Below are positions 53,161 to 62,956 of a stretch of DNA of 64,000 nucleotides, in pieces. Position 1 is the first letter of the stretch. Each line of letters opens with the position of its first letter. The notes under the pieces were generated by a model, which was given only the letters and a program-made list of their open reading frames with translations, had not been told where the DNA came from and did not search any database. The stretch is taken from assembly GCF_001592945.1 (NCBI RefSeq), contig NZ_LRPB01000034.1:62001-126000 (forward strand). The letters are read 5' to 3'. The stretch is from Roseivirga seohaensis. GTDB taxonomy: Bacteria; Bacteroidota; Bacteroidia; Cytophagales; Cyclobacteriaceae. Position numbers and translations under genes: made by a program.

Positions 53161-54160
53161 TTTCAGCTTCAATGCTACGCGGCTTATACTTGGCGGCCAC
53201 TTCAGCAATGGCCCTAATATGATCTGGCGTGGTACCACAACAGCCCCCTACAATGTTCAAAAAATTACTAGAAAGGAAGTCTTCTATCTGCTCGGCCATT
53301 TCTTCTGGCGACTCATCATATTGACCGAATTCATTGGGTAAACCTGCATTAGGGTGAGCACTAGTAAAGAAATTAGCCTTTTCAGAGAGCGTTTCCAAAT
53401 AAGGGCGAAGCTGTTTGGCTCCTAGAGCGCAGTTAAGTCCTATTGAGAGCAACGGCATATGTGATACAGAAATAAGGAAAGCTTGAGTAGTTTGCCCTGA
53501 AAGTGTTCTGCCACTGGCATCGGTAATCGTTCCTGAAACCATGATTGGCCATTCTTTGCCTTTTTCTTCAGAAACTTCTTCAATCGCAAAAAGCGCGGCC
53601 TTAGCATTCAGCGTATCGAACACCGTCTCGACTAATAGCAAATCTACACCACCGTCAGTAAGTGCAATCACCTGTTCTTTATAGGCTTGTACTAATTCAT
53701 CGAAAGTAACGGCTCTAAAACCAGGATCATTTATATCAGGAGATAAAGAAGCGGTTCTGTTTGTAGGCCCAATGGAGCCTGCTACAAACCGAGGTTTATG
53801 GGGTTCTTGCGCGGTAATTTCATCAGCTACTTCTCTAGCAATTTTAGCCGACTCAAAGTTGATTTCATATACTGCACCTTCCAAATGATAGTCTGCTTGA
53901 GCGATTGTAGTACCACTGAAGGTATTTGTTTCTACAATATCGGCACCCGCTAAAAAATATTGGCGATGGATATCTTTAATGATTTCTGGCCGGGTGATAG
54001 AAAGCAGGTCATTGTTCCCTTTTAAAGAATGTGGATGATTTTTGAATCTATCTCCTTTAAAATCTTCTTCCTCTAAAGGGTGCCTTTGAATCATAGTGCC
54101 CATTGCACCATCTAAAACCAAGATTCGTTCTTTGAGAATTTCCTTAATATTTCTTGACAT
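53141..54160 (-). CDS. metH: methionine synthase, homocysteine-binding subunit
   Basis: 339 residues from the ATG at 54160 ([25 protein letters not shown]); an ATG nine bases upstream is possible. This is the N-terminal homocysteine S-methyltransferase domain of MetH as a separate gene. Zinc ligands are in [10 protein letters not shown] and [17 protein letters not shown]. Other marks are [18 protein letters not shown] and [16 protein letters not shown]. It is followed by the rest of MetH after an 84-base gap. Separate subunits of this kind are known in several Bacteroidota. The leader of this gene is a SAM-I riboswitch. Confidence 0.93.
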   Translation of the reverse strand: MSRNIKEILKERILVLDGAMGTMIQRHPLEEEDFKGDRFKNHPHSLKGNNDLLSITRPEIIKDIHRQYFLAGADIVETNTFSGTTIAQADYHLEGAVYEINFESAKIAREVADEITAQEPHKPRFVAGSIGPTNRTASLSPDINDPGFRAVTFDELVQAYKEQVIALTDGGVDLLLVETVFDTLNAKAALFAIEEVSEEKGKEWPIMVSGTITDASGRTLSGQTTQAFLISVSHMPLLSIGLNCALGAKQLRPYLETLSEKANFFTSAHPNAGLPNEFGQYDESPEEMAEQIEDFLSSNFLNIVGGCCGTTPDHIRAIAEVAAKYKPRSIEAEKSMVDS

Positions 54161-54177
54161 AATTTGCATTTAGAATG

Positions 54178-54310
54178 CTTATCAAGAAAGGCAGGGAGAG
54201 TTTTGCAGGCTCATCTTTTCCTCGAATAAATTCGAGGCTAGGAATTAGCACCAGCTTCTACAGGTTGCTAAGACGTCACAGGGCCTAGTCCCTCAGTCTT
54301 TCTTGATAAG
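54178..54310 (-). promoter_or_regulatory. SAM-I riboswitch (S box) upstream of metH
   Basis: Read on the minus strand, 133 bases begin with CTTATCAAGAAAG and end with CTTTCTTGATAAG, a perfect 13-base P1 stem. Inside are the conserved S-box blocks: GAGGGACTaGGCCC, then GCAACC, GGTGCTAATTCC and a hairpin loop CCTCGAATTTATTCGAGG. It binds S-adenosylmethionine and represses. P1 ends only 17 bases before the ATG at 54160, and no terminator is seen, so control is probably at translation start. Confidence 0.93.
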
Positions 54311-54447
54311 TGATGCAAAGAAAGTAAATAAAGATTAAACCGAAGCTGCTTGATCTAAATATTTCAGAAAAATCTATCGTTCGATTTTTATAAAAATTGC
54401 TTGAATGCACCTTCTAACAAGAATATTCTCTAATTTAATGCCCATCT

Positions 54448-55356
54448 ATGAGTAGTCTAAGATTAGCAGCAATTGATATTGGTTCTAACGCCATAAGATT
54501 TCAGGTCACTAATGTTTTGAGTTATGAAGGTCAGCATATCTTCAAGAGATTAGAGTATGTGAGGTTTCCTTTGAGATTGGGGCAAGATGTTTTTACCCTC
54601 AAAAAAATTGGACCAGAAAAGGAAGATAAATTCTTGAGGCTGATGCACGCTTTTAAACTTCTGATCGACTTATACGAAGTAGATGATTATTATGCTTGCG
54701 CTACCTCAGCCATGCGCGAAGCAGAAAATGGCTACAAGCTAGCCGAAAAAGTTAACCAACTTTTAGGGCTTAAAATTAAAATTATTAGCGGAGATGTAGA
54801 AGCAGAACTCATCAACAAAGTTGTTCTAAAAAAGCTTGATGACCAGAATTACTTACACATTGACGTTGGTGGTGGTAGCACTGAACTCAATTTAATTTCC
54901 AATGGAAAGAAAGTGGCTTCTCAATCTTTCAAGGTCGGGTCTGTAAGAAGTATTGAGCAGTTGGGTACTTCTGATATTCTTGAAAAAATTGACAGTTGGG
55001 TGAAAGCCAATGTAATTGGTAAGTATAAAACAATAACAGCTATTGGTACGGGCGGAAACATTAATAAAACTTACGAACTGGCTAATAAACGCAAAATAGA
55101 CAGGGTTTTAACCTTAAAAGAAGTACTAGATGTACAATCTTATGTTGCAGGTTTTACTTTAGAAGAACGAATTCATAAACTGCAATTGAACCCCGATAGG
55201 GCCGATGTAATCATTCCTGCCTCACATATTTACATGCACGTAATGAAATCTGCAAAGTGCCGCAAAATTATGGTGCCCGATGTAGGTTTAAAGGATGGCA
55301 TAATGCACATGCTTTACGAACGAAATATTAAAGACAGCGAAGTAGACTTTAAATAA
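54448..55356 (+). CDS. Ppx/GppA-family exopolyphosphatase-like protein
   Basis: 302 residues, the short single-lobe-pair form of the family. ASKHA ATPase marks: LAAIDIGSNAIRFQVTNV, DVGGGSTELNLI and ATSAMREAENG; TAIGTGGNINKTYEL is the third glycine loop. It hydrolyses polyphosphate or pppGpp; the short version cannot be assigned to one by eye. Cytoplasmic. Divergent from the metH operon. Confidence 0.92.
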   Translation: MSSLRLAAIDIGSNAIRFQVTNVLSYEGQHIFKRLEYVRFPLRLGQDVFTLKKIGPEKEDKFLRLMHAFKLLIDLYEVDDYYACATSAMREAENGYKLAEKVNQLLGLKIKIISGDVEAELINKVVLKKLDDQNYLHIDVGGGSTELNLISNGKKVASQSFKVGSVRSIEQLGTSDILEKIDSWVKANVIGKYKTITAIGTGGNINKTYELANKRKIDRVLTLKEVLDVQSYVAGFTLEERIHKLQLNPDRADVIIPASHIYMHVMKSAKCRKIMVPDVGLKDGIMHMLYERNIKDSEVDFK

Positions 55357-55431
55357 AGCACCTACATTTTAGACCCAATTTCTACCCTTGATGTAAATGA
55401 TTCTGTTAAGTTAAACCATTGTCGCCCAAGT

Positions 55432-55884
55432 ATGTCCAAGGCTACAAACAAAATCAAAATGAGAAAAAGAACTCTATTAATTGTGGCGATATTCTTTGCT
55501 GTAGCAGCATCAGCATTCGCTCAACGGGGTGGCGGTGGCCAAGGGCAAGGCGGACAACGACCTGACCCTAAAGTTCAAGCTAAAACCACGGCAGATACTT
55601 GGCAAGAAAAATTTGGCTTGTCTGATGAACAACACACCAAAGTATATGAGCTACTTGTAGCTTCTGCAGAAAAACGTACCGCAAAAATGACTGAGCTACG
55701 AGGTAGTGGTACGATGGATCGTGAGGCTATGACAGCTGCAATGACTAAAATGCAAGAAGATCAAGATAAAGAGTTAAAAAAGATTTTCAGTGCTACTCAA
55801 TGGACTGCATATGAAACTTGGAAGAAAGAGAATCCTCAAACTCAAGGAAGAAGAGGCGGAGGCGGTGGCCGAGGCGGACAATAA
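55432..55884 (+). CDS. Spy/LTXXQ-like periplasmic protein with Gly-rich ends
   Basis: 150 residues, or 141 if the ATG at 55459 (MRKRTLLIVAIFF) is used, which makes a cleaner signal peptide ending SAFAQ. The mature protein starts and ends Gly-rich (QRGGGGQGQGGQRPDP, GRRGGGGGRGGQ) around a helical core with the LxxEQ turn LSDEQHTKVYELL and MTELRGSGTMDREAMTAAMTKMQEDQDKELKKIF. Such Spy-like proteins act as periplasmic chaperones or stress proteins in other bacteria; role here is inferred only. A terminator follows. Confidence 0.75.
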   Translation: MSKATNKIKMRKRTLLIVAIFFAVAASAFAQRGGGGQGQGGQRPDPKVQAKTTADTWQEKFGLSDEQHTKVYELLVASAEKRTAKMTELRGSGTMDREAMTAAMTKMQEDQDKELKKIFSATQWTAYETWKKENPQTQGRRGGGGGRGGQ

Positions 55885-55909
55885 TTGAATTTGTTTTTTC
55901 AGTGGTTAT

Positions 55910-55942
55910 AAACCCGTTATCTAAATGGTAACGGGTTTTTTA
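55910..55942 (+). terminator. intrinsic terminator of the Spy-like gene
   Basis: Arms AAACCCGTTA and TAACGGGTTT pair perfectly with a nine-base loop and run into TTTT-ATTT. It starts 26 bases after the stop. Confidence 0.85.
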
Positions 55943-55954
55943 TTTATATAAGTT

Positions 55955-56230
55955 CTACTTAACTACTCTATTCTTTTTCTTAAAGGTAATTTTAAAGTAA
56001 ATCAAAGTAAGGCTGAGTATAAATATTGCGGAATTGGCAATAATTACAGGAATAAGCCACAAAGCAAAACCATAAATAAGCCATACAATAGTGCTGCAAA
56101 AAACAATAACAAGCATTCCCATACTCAAATCTTCCGCACTTTTAATTTTCCATGTGCGAATAACCTGAGGTAAAAAAGTAAGGCTACTCAAGATTGCCCC
56201 AAGCAACCCCATTGATTCGTAAATATTCAT
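55955..56230 (-). CDS. SemiSWEET sugar transporter
   Basis: 91 residues, three membrane helices: one triple-helix bundle of the PQ-loop/MtN3 family. The PQ motif is LTFLPQVIRTWKIKSAEDLSMGM in the first helix and loop. Two copies form a dimer that moves sugars across the membrane. A basic C-terminus follows helix 3. Single gene. Confidence 0.92.
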   Translation of the reverse strand: MNIYESMGLLGAILSSLTFLPQVIRTWKIKSAEDLSMGMLVIVFCSTIVWLIYGFALWLIPVIIANSAIFILSLTLIYFKITFKKKNRVVK

Positions 56231-56388
56231 TTCGTTCTATCTAGGCCGAAATCTATTACAATATTTCGGTAGTTTTTTTGAAGTCAGAAAACTTGCATTA
56301 AAACATAACCTTAGCTTAAAATGAATTAGCCTGGCTGAAGTCTTATTTCTTGAGCCAAGCCTATATATAGATTTTTTGGGCGCCTTAC

Positions 56389-58830
56389 TTATTCATAACG
56401 CAATGCCTCTATTGGGTTTCGCCTGGCTACTTTAATGGCCTGGAAAACCACCGTTAAAAAAGCCACCCCAAGGATTAAAAGTGCGGGTATGGCAAAGATG
56501 TACCAAGCCAAATCAATTTGATAAGAGAAAGTTTGAAGCCATTTTTGAGCTCCAAAATAAGTGATAGGCAGGGCAATTATTACGGAGAGAAGAATTAGCT
56601 TCATAAAGTTTGTAGAGAGCATTTTTATGATGCTAGAAACATTTGCGCCCAAAACCTTTCTAATACCTATCTCTTTAATTTTCTGCTGAACCTCGTAAAG
56701 CACCAAACCAAATAAGCCAAGTATAGAAACAAAAACGGTAATGGAAGCAAAAACACCGAAAACGGCTCCAAACTGTTGATCTGCTTTGTATTGCTCGTTA
56801 AATTTCTCGTCAAGGAAGAAGTAATCGAAATCACTATTCGGATAAACATCCCGATATACGCTTTCGATTTTAGCTACCATTTCCTTGTAGGAATTTCCAG
56901 AGTCTCTATCATCCAATTTCACAGAAATATAATTTCCGTTATTGCCCTCTTTGTCAAACCAAAATATAGTAGGGTCAATACTTGTTTTGAGTGAATGATG
57001 GTTATAATCATTAAACACGCCCAATATCTTGACCTCATTACCCCAGAAATGCACCTTAGCCCCTATTGCTTCTTCATTTGAATTAAAGCCCAACAATCTT
57101 CTGGCAGTTTCATTTACCATAATAGAAGTGAAATTTTCGCTAGCCGAAATATCTCTTTCATTGTCGAAGGTTCTTCCAGCAAGCACCTGAAAACCAAAGG
57201 TTGGAACAAACTCAGCATCTACTCTATAAAAGAAATATACATTCCCTTTTCCTTCCTCATGACCTGTAGCATAAACACCCGTTCCAGTATTCATTTCAAC
57301 TGTACCTTGGCCAAACAAGGTTTCAGAGTAGGCTACATTCAACACCTGCGGCAATCGTTTTAGCTCAGTTTTTAAGGCTTTACGCTTCTGCAATTGAGAC
57401 TCATTAGAATCTGCCAACAATGGTGAACGCACCACTACGGTTTGGGCTATATTTACACCCAATTTCTGATTTCGCATTTCTTGCACCTGTGTATAAATCA
57501 CCATGGTTCCAGCTAAAAGCACCATGGTAATCATAAACTGAAACACTACTAATCCCTTTCTGAGCACAACCCCTTTTTTAGAACTGCTAAGGCTACCTTT
57601 TAATACTTCGAGCGGCTTATAATTTGCCAATACTAAAGCAGGATAAACTCCTGAAGCCAATGTACCTATAAAAAGCAGTCCCATTACGAAACCAAAAAGT
57701 GCTAGGTCTGAAAAAACATTGAAAGTTAAATCAAGGCCAGAGAACTGATTGAAGATAGGTAATACGGCCTGAATCAATGTGAGAGTAAGTATTAATGATA
57801 AAAAGTTAATCATGAAAGATTCAGTCAAAAACTGACTTAATAAAGCCCCTTTGTTAGATCCTAAAACCTTTCTCACTCCTACTTCTTTACCCCTTTCTAA
57901 AGCCTTTGCTGTGGAAAGGTTGATATAATTTACCCAAGCAATTACCAAAACGAACAGGGCCACTAACAGCAAAACATTCACAGTAGACTCACTACCATTC
58001 ACCTCTGCTTCAAAAGTTCTATCCGAATAAAGGTGAATGTCGGTTAAAGGTTGAATAACTAGCTTCTCTGATCTATCTCCTTCTGTTTTGGCTAAAAAAC
58101 TCTGGTTCAAACGTTCGGTAAAAGTGTTATCTAGATTTGCACCATTAGTTTTTAAATACATAAATTCATTATTCCCACTCCAGTTATTGTAATCCCACTT
58201 TAAGTATTGAACTCCAGTTTGATAAGAAATTAAAATATCGAATTTAAGATGCGCGTTTTCTGGAACATCTTTAACGACCCCAGTTACCTGCATGGGAATT
58301 TCAGCACCGCCAGGTACCGCGGTTAGAATTTTGCCCATTGGGTCTTCATCTCCAAAATACTTTTTAGCAACACTTTCAGTTATAACAATTTTAGCCACTT
58401 CATTCAGTGCCAAAGCTCTATCGCCTTGAGTCATTCCCCAATCAAAAACATTTAACCAACCAGGATTAGCAAAATACACGCGGTCTTCATTAAAGGCCTT
58501 TTCTTCGTTTTTAAACAAAAAGCGACCAATATGGCGCGCCATGGCAAATTCTTCTACTTCTGGAAATTCCGCCACAGCCATAGGCCCAACTGCCGGATAG
58601 CACTGAGCATCGGCAGTTTGAAAAGTACCTTCAGCATATAAATCCACTGTTACTCTATAGATATCTTCCGCTTGAGGATGAAATCGATCATAGCTCATTT
58701 CAAACCTAGCATAAGTCAAGATTAGAAAACAGACAGTCATGCCAACAGTAAGACCAAAGATGTTTATGATAGCGAATGACTTTCTCTTCTTTATATTTCT
58801 AAGGGCAACAATTAGGTTTTTTCTGAACAT
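56389..58830 (-). CDS. FtsX-like ABC permease, MacB type (second of pair)
   Basis: 813 residues. Layout: helix at about 20-42, MacB periplasmic domain, three helices ending near 445 (FtsX half; GVRKVLGSNKGALLSQFLTESFMIN), a second helix near 430-455, second MacB domain (about 480-690) and a second FtsX half with EIGIRKVLGANVSSIIKMLSTNFMKLI. No ATPase domain. Such permeases pair with LolD/MacB-type ATPases encoded elsewhere and handle lipoproteins, peptides or antibiotics. The end RRNPIEALRYE is the usual one. It is 35 bases after the first permease and is cotranscribed with it. Confidence 0.88.
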   Translation of the reverse strand: MFRKNLIVALRNIKKRKSFAIINIFGLTVGMTVCFLILTYARFEMSYDRFHPQAEDIYRVTVDLYAEGTFQTADAQCYPAVGPMAVAEFPEVEEFAMARHIGRFLFKNEEKAFNEDRVYFANPGWLNVFDWGMTQGDRALALNEVAKIVITESVAKKYFGDEDPMGKILTAVPGGAEIPMQVTGVVKDVPENAHLKFDILISYQTGVQYLKWDYNNWSGNNEFMYLKTNGANLDNTFTERLNQSFLAKTEGDRSEKLVIQPLTDIHLYSDRTFEAEVNGSESTVNVLLLVALFVLVIAWVNYINLSTAKALERGKEVGVRKVLGSNKGALLSQFLTESFMINFLSLILTLTLIQAVLPIFNQFSGLDLTFNVFSDLALFGFVMGLLFIGTLASGVYPALVLANYKPLEVLKGSLSSSKKGVVLRKGLVVFQFMITMVLLAGTMVIYTQVQEMRNQKLGVNIAQTVVVRSPLLADSNESQLQKRKALKTELKRLPQVLNVAYSETLFGQGTVEMNTGTGVYATGHEEGKGNVYFFYRVDAEFVPTFGFQVLAGRTFDNERDISASENFTSIMVNETARRLLGFNSNEEAIGAKVHFWGNEVKILGVFNDYNHHSLKTSIDPTIFWFDKEGNNGNYISVKLDDRDSGNSYKEMVAKIESVYRDVYPNSDFDYFFLDEKFNEQYKADQQFGAVFGVFASITVFVSILGLFGLVLYEVQQKIKEIGIRKVLGANVSSIIKMLSTNFMKLILLSVIIALPITYFGAQKWLQTFSYQIDLAWYIFAIPALLILGVAFLTVVFQAIKVARRNPIEALRYE

Positions 58831-58865
58831 GATGATGACTTTTATTGTAATAATGTTGTTTGAGT

Positions 58866-61274
58866 TTATTCGTAGCGGAGTGAATCGATTGGGTTTGATA
58901 AGGTTGATTTAACCGAGTGAAAAGAAACGGTTATGACCACCACTAAAAAACAAATACAGGTTGATAACAGAAAAATATCAGCCGTAATGGAAGTACTGTA
59001 GGCAAAACCCGAAAGCCACTGCTGCATGAAATAATAGGATATGGGTAGTGATACGGCTGTGCTCAACAGAATCAACCAAATGGTTTGTCTGTTTAAGAGA
59101 ATGAGTACATCAGAGAAACCTGCTCCTAATACTTTTCTAATGCCAATTTCCTTAGTTCGATTGGCCATATTAATGCCCGTTAGCCCAAAGAGCCCAATAC
59201 AAGCGATAATTACCCCCAATACAGAAGCTACATTAATAATCTCTTTCCATTTTTGGTTGTCCTTATAGCGGCTGTTGAGGTAATCTTCTAAGAAGCGAAC
59301 CTCAATTTCCTTTTCAGGAACAATCTTCTCTGCGGCAGCTTTAATGGCGGCAATTCCTGCTTCAGTTTTTCCTGCGCTAATTTTCACAAACAAATCTGAA
59401 AGGTTATTGCTATTGGCCACATTGAAGCGAAATGGGCCAATGGATTTCTGAAGCGACTCAAAATGAAAATCGTTGACTACCCCTTGAATATCCTTTTGCA
59501 CAAGATTATACATTGCCGTATCAAACTTGTAAAGATCAAAAAGTGTTTTGTTTATGATCGTTCGGTTTTCTAAGGCCTCTACTCCCATCTCTTCGCTAAA
59601 ATATTCACCTTCCAAAAGAGGAATACTAAAGGTTTTAAAGAAGTCGAAATCTACCCTAGCGCTCTGCACCCAATATTGAATGTTGTTAACCACAATACCA
59701 CCCCTGCTGGTTGAAGGAGTGAAAATTCCATTTACTCCAGTCACTGATTCAATTTCTGTATTCGAAGCTAGTTCCTGTTTCATCAATTGAGTCTTTCCCC
59801 AAAGCCCACGCACATAGACTATCTGCTCTTTGTCAAATCCTAAGTCTTTGTTATTGATATAATTGAATTGACGTGTCATCACCAAACCCATGGAAATAAA
59901 GAACAGACAAAGCACAAATTGAAACACCACCATAGACCTTATCAACAGCGGTTTTATTTTGTAGGTAGTATTCCCCTTAAGGCCATTCACCACTTTAAAT
60001 CGAGATAAAATTTGAGCTGGGTAAATTCCAGCCAAAAAAGCCAACACTAATGCAAAAAGAAGGCTGATACTTAGTATTTGAATATTCTCTATTAAGCTTA
60101 ATTCAATTGACTTTCCGGCCAATGCATTAAATTTTGGCAACAACAATTGCATCAAAGTGAATCCACCGAGAACCGAAAATGCAGAAATAATCAGTGCTTC
60201 TAAATAAAATTGGACGCGCAAATGCGTTCCACTTGCCCCCATCACTTTCCTTACGGACACTTCAAGCTGCCTGCTGCCCGAAGAAGCCACGTTAATAGAA
60301 AGGTAATTGATACAAGCGATTAAGAGGATGAGTAACCCAATACCAATAAGTATGATGGAATAAAGCGGAGAAGAACTCTTTCCGTAACTTATGCTCGGGT
60401 CGAGGTATAAACCTTGGATATTCTTTAAGCCATATTGCACAACAGGATTGGAAGCTGATAGTTTCAGCATTTCGCGTTGACTGGAAATATCATCCGCAAA
60501 TCTTTCAGAATAAATTTCACTTATTTTTTGGCTTACTATACTGGCATCTTCTGAATTATTAAGAAGTAGAAAGCATGAAATGGCATTGTAATGCCAGTCA
60601 TCTGAATGCTCGTTGTAATAGTAAGAATTCGCAAGGTTCAGTACTATATTGAATTCTAAAGAAGAATTTACCGGCTTTTCTATTACCCCAGAAATAAGGT
60701 AAATATTGGCTTCTTCTGCCCCACTCGAAAAAGTTTCACCCACAACGTCAACTCTTCCAAAAAGGGTCATGGCCATGTCATCTGTAATTACAGCACTTTT
60801 AATCTCCTTTAATGCCGTACTTGGTTCGCCATACAAAAAATTAAAGCTAAAATGTTCAAAGAAGTCTGAATCAACATAGTTTACATACTCCGACAATTGC
60901 TTTTCATTCCTTTTGATACTTATAAAATTTCCTTCAACCCTAATTACCTTGTCAATTTCAGGTATACTTTCTTTTACAAGTTCTAAAAATGGAAGGTTAT
61001 GAGAAATGCTCTTCTCAACTCCTTTGCCTGGTGTGGCATCAAACCAACCAGGCTCCAATTTTGGGTCGTCAGTTTTGTAGTCCGTTCTATAAAGAAGAAA
61101 CAGATTGTCTCCTTTGGTATGAAAACCATCATAACTCAACTCATCTTTTACAAATACAAAAACCAGAAGACCAATCATCACAGCGATGGACAGGCTCACA
61201 AAGTTTATAGCACTATATAACCTGCGTTTAGAAAGGTTTCTAAAGGACATTTTGATGTGGTTCCTGATCATCAT
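58866..61274 (-). CDS. FtsX-like ABC permease, MacB type (first of pair)
   Basis: 802 residues, ATG at 61274 or 61271. Same layout as its neighbour: N-terminal helix (LYSAINFVSLSIAVMIGLLVFVF), MacB periplasmic domain, first FtsX half (SVRKVMGASGTHLRVQFYLEALII), second MacB domain and second FtsX half (EIGIRKVLGAGFSDVLILLNRQTI), ending in TLSNPIDSLRYE. The two proteins are paralogues and may act as a heterodimer. No ATPase or MacA-type adaptor lies with them. Divergent from the sigma-54 regulator gene, which may control them. Confidence 0.88.
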   Translation of the reverse strand: MMIRNHIKMSFRNLSKRRLYSAINFVSLSIAVMIGLLVFVFVKDELSYDGFHTKGDNLFLLYRTDYKTDDPKLEPGWFDATPGKGVEKSISHNLPFLELVKESIPEIDKVIRVEGNFISIKRNEKQLSEYVNYVDSDFFEHFSFNFLYGEPSTALKEIKSAVITDDMAMTLFGRVDVVGETFSSGAEEANIYLISGVIEKPVNSSLEFNIVLNLANSYYYNEHSDDWHYNAISCFLLLNNSEDASIVSQKISEIYSERFADDISSQREMLKLSASNPVVQYGLKNIQGLYLDPSISYGKSSSPLYSIILIGIGLLILLIACINYLSINVASSGSRQLEVSVRKVMGASGTHLRVQFYLEALIISAFSVLGGFTLMQLLLPKFNALAGKSIELSLIENIQILSISLLFALVLAFLAGIYPAQILSRFKVVNGLKGNTTYKIKPLLIRSMVVFQFVLCLFFISMGLVMTRQFNYINNKDLGFDKEQIVYVRGLWGKTQLMKQELASNTEIESVTGVNGIFTPSTSRGGIVVNNIQYWVQSARVDFDFFKTFSIPLLEGEYFSEEMGVEALENRTIINKTLFDLYKFDTAMYNLVQKDIQGVVNDFHFESLQKSIGPFRFNVANSNNLSDLFVKISAGKTEAGIAAIKAAAEKIVPEKEIEVRFLEDYLNSRYKDNQKWKEIINVASVLGVIIACIGLFGLTGINMANRTKEIGIRKVLGAGFSDVLILLNRQTIWLILLSTAVSLPISYYFMQQWLSGFAYSTSITADIFLLSTCICFLVVVITVSFHSVKSTLSNPIDSLRYE

Positions 61275-61432
61275 CTCTTAGTTATTCATTTATATCTATC
61301 ACTTCAAATCCTATACGGACACTAGAGGCATCAGCCTATAACCATGCCGAATATACAACCCTCTAAAATATAATGACTTACAGAATTAAGTCTTCCGTTT
61401 ATCATTTAATTCGTACCATTATGGAACAAATG

Positions 61433-61453
61433 AATGTATCACAATGATACATT
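61433..61453. promoter_or_regulatory. 9-3-9 palindrome between permease and regulator genes
   Basis: Arms AATGTATCA and TGATACATT are perfect inverse complements with a CAA spacer. The site is 158 bases from the permease start and 38 bases from the regulator start. It fits a dimer binding site, most simply for the adjacent Fis-like regulator. Confidence 0.6.
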
Positions 61454-61491
61454 TCTTACCTTTAACCTCCATCACAGAACCACAAAGACCA

Positions 61492-62862
61492 ATGTCAAAA
61501 ATTGACGCCAAGATACTAGTACTAGACGATGATCAAGGAGTGCTTTACACAGCCAACATGATCTTAAAACAACACTTTCAAACTGTAATTACAGAGAAAG
61601 ACCCTGCCAAATTAGACTTTCTACTTAACCAGCACGAATATGATGTAATTGTATTGGACATGAATTTCTCCTATGGTTTGACCGGAGGAAAAGAAGGAAT
61701 CAAGCTTTTGAAAAGAGTTTTGGAGAAAGATCCTAAAGCGCATGTACTTATGAATACTGCCTATGGCGATATTGACATTGCAGTGGAAGCCATGAAAGAA
61801 GGAGCTGTTGATTTTTTGGTAAAACCTTGGCAGAAAGAAAAGTTATTAGCCACTGTTCAAGCCATTTATGAATTGAGCAAAAGCCGAAAAAAAGTTGAAG
61901 AATTAAAGTCGAGTCAAAAAATTCTGATGAAAGATCAGCAGAAAGAGTTTAGCGACATTATTTCTGTAAGCCCTGTAATGAAGCCTATTTTCCATACCAT
62001 CGAAAAAGTGGCTCAAACAGATGCTAACGTGCTTATTTTGGGTGAAAACGGAACCGGTAAAGAACTTATTGCTAGGGAGATTCACAACCTATCGAAGCGC
62101 GCTAATGAGAATTTCATCAAAGTAGATTTGGGTGCGATATCTTCTTCTCTTTTCGAATCTGAGTTATTTGGACATGTGAAGGGTGCCTTTACCGATGCGC
62201 AAGAAGATCGACCAGGAAGGTTTGAGTTGGCCACTAACGGAACACTCTTTTTAGACGAGATTGGAAATCTATCTTTGCCTCTTCAGGCAAAGCTCTTAAC
62301 AGCACTACAGTTTAAACAGATTAGTCGAGTTGGGTCTAATAAAGTAATTCCCTTAAACATTCGTTTGGTTTGCGCCACCAATATGCCACTTTACGAAATG
62401 GTGAAGCAGAATGAGTTCAGACAAGATTTGCTCTATAGAATAAATACGGTGGAAATTAAACTTCCCCCTTTAAGAGAAAGAAAAGAAGATATTGCTCCTT
62501 TGGCCAAACATTTTCTGACTGTTTATGCCAAAAAGTACCAAAAGGAAAAAATGCGGCTAAATGAGACTACACTGAACAAACTACATGGCTATAATTGGCC
62601 AGGGAACATACGCGAACTTCAACATGCTATTGAAAGAGCTGTGATTATGGCCAACTCTCCCCTTTTAGCCCCAGAGGATTTTCTTTTAAAAGATGATAGC
62701 GTAGATATGAACCATCCTGAATCGTTAAATATTGAGGCGATGGAAAAAATGGCCATTCAAAATGCAGTACGTAAAGCAGGAGGAAACTTAACCCAAGCGG
62801 CAAAAGAGTTAGGTTTCGGTCGAAGTACTCTATATCGAAAAATGACCAAGTACGGACTCTGA
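61492..62862 (+). CDS. sigma-54-dependent response regulator (NtrC/AtoC type)
   Basis: 456 residues from the ATG at 61492 (MSKIDAKILVLDDDQGVL). The ATG at 61444 lies inside the palindrome and is rejected. Receiver domain (about 1-125): acidic LDDD, phospho-acceptor Asp in VIVLDMNFS and Lys in DFLVKPWQKE. AAA+ domain (about 150-390): Walker A ILGENGTGKELIAREIH, GAFTDAQEDRPGRFE (GAFTGA loop with D for G), Walker B GTLFLDEIGNL, and VRLVCATN. C-terminal Fis-type HTH: GNLTQAAKELGFGRSTLYRKM. It activates sigma-54 promoters; targets likely include the divergent permeases. Confidence 0.92.
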   Translation: MSKIDAKILVLDDDQGVLYTANMILKQHFQTVITEKDPAKLDFLLNQHEYDVIVLDMNFSYGLTGGKEGIKLLKRVLEKDPKAHVLMNTAYGDIDIAVEAMKEGAVDFLVKPWQKEKLLATVQAIYELSKSRKKVEELKSSQKILMKDQQKEFSDIISVSPVMKPIFHTIEKVAQTDANVLILGENGTGKELIAREIHNLSKRANENFIKVDLGAISSSLFESELFGHVKGAFTDAQEDRPGRFELATNGTLFLDEIGNLSLPLQAKLLTALQFKQISRVGSNKVIPLNIRLVCATNMPLYEMVKQNEFRQDLLYRINTVEIKLPPLRERKEDIAPLAKHFLTVYAKKYQKEKMRLNETTLNKLHGYNWPGNIRELQHAIERAVIMANSPLLAPEDFLLKDDSVDMNHPESLNIEAMEKMAIQNAVRKAGGNLTQAAKELGFGRSTLYRKMTKYGL

Positions 62863-62956
62863 TAATCAATATAAATAGATTAGATTCACCTCAATTTTAA
62901 TAAACCTAAACATTCAGTCACCCACTCTTCTCTTTAGAGTTTGATTTAACAAAACA

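Noticed and set aside
61275-61443. A sigma-54 promoter for the permease operon or regulator
   Set aside because: No GG-N10-GC pair with the right flanks is present; the nearest candidates have spacings of 11 or 12.
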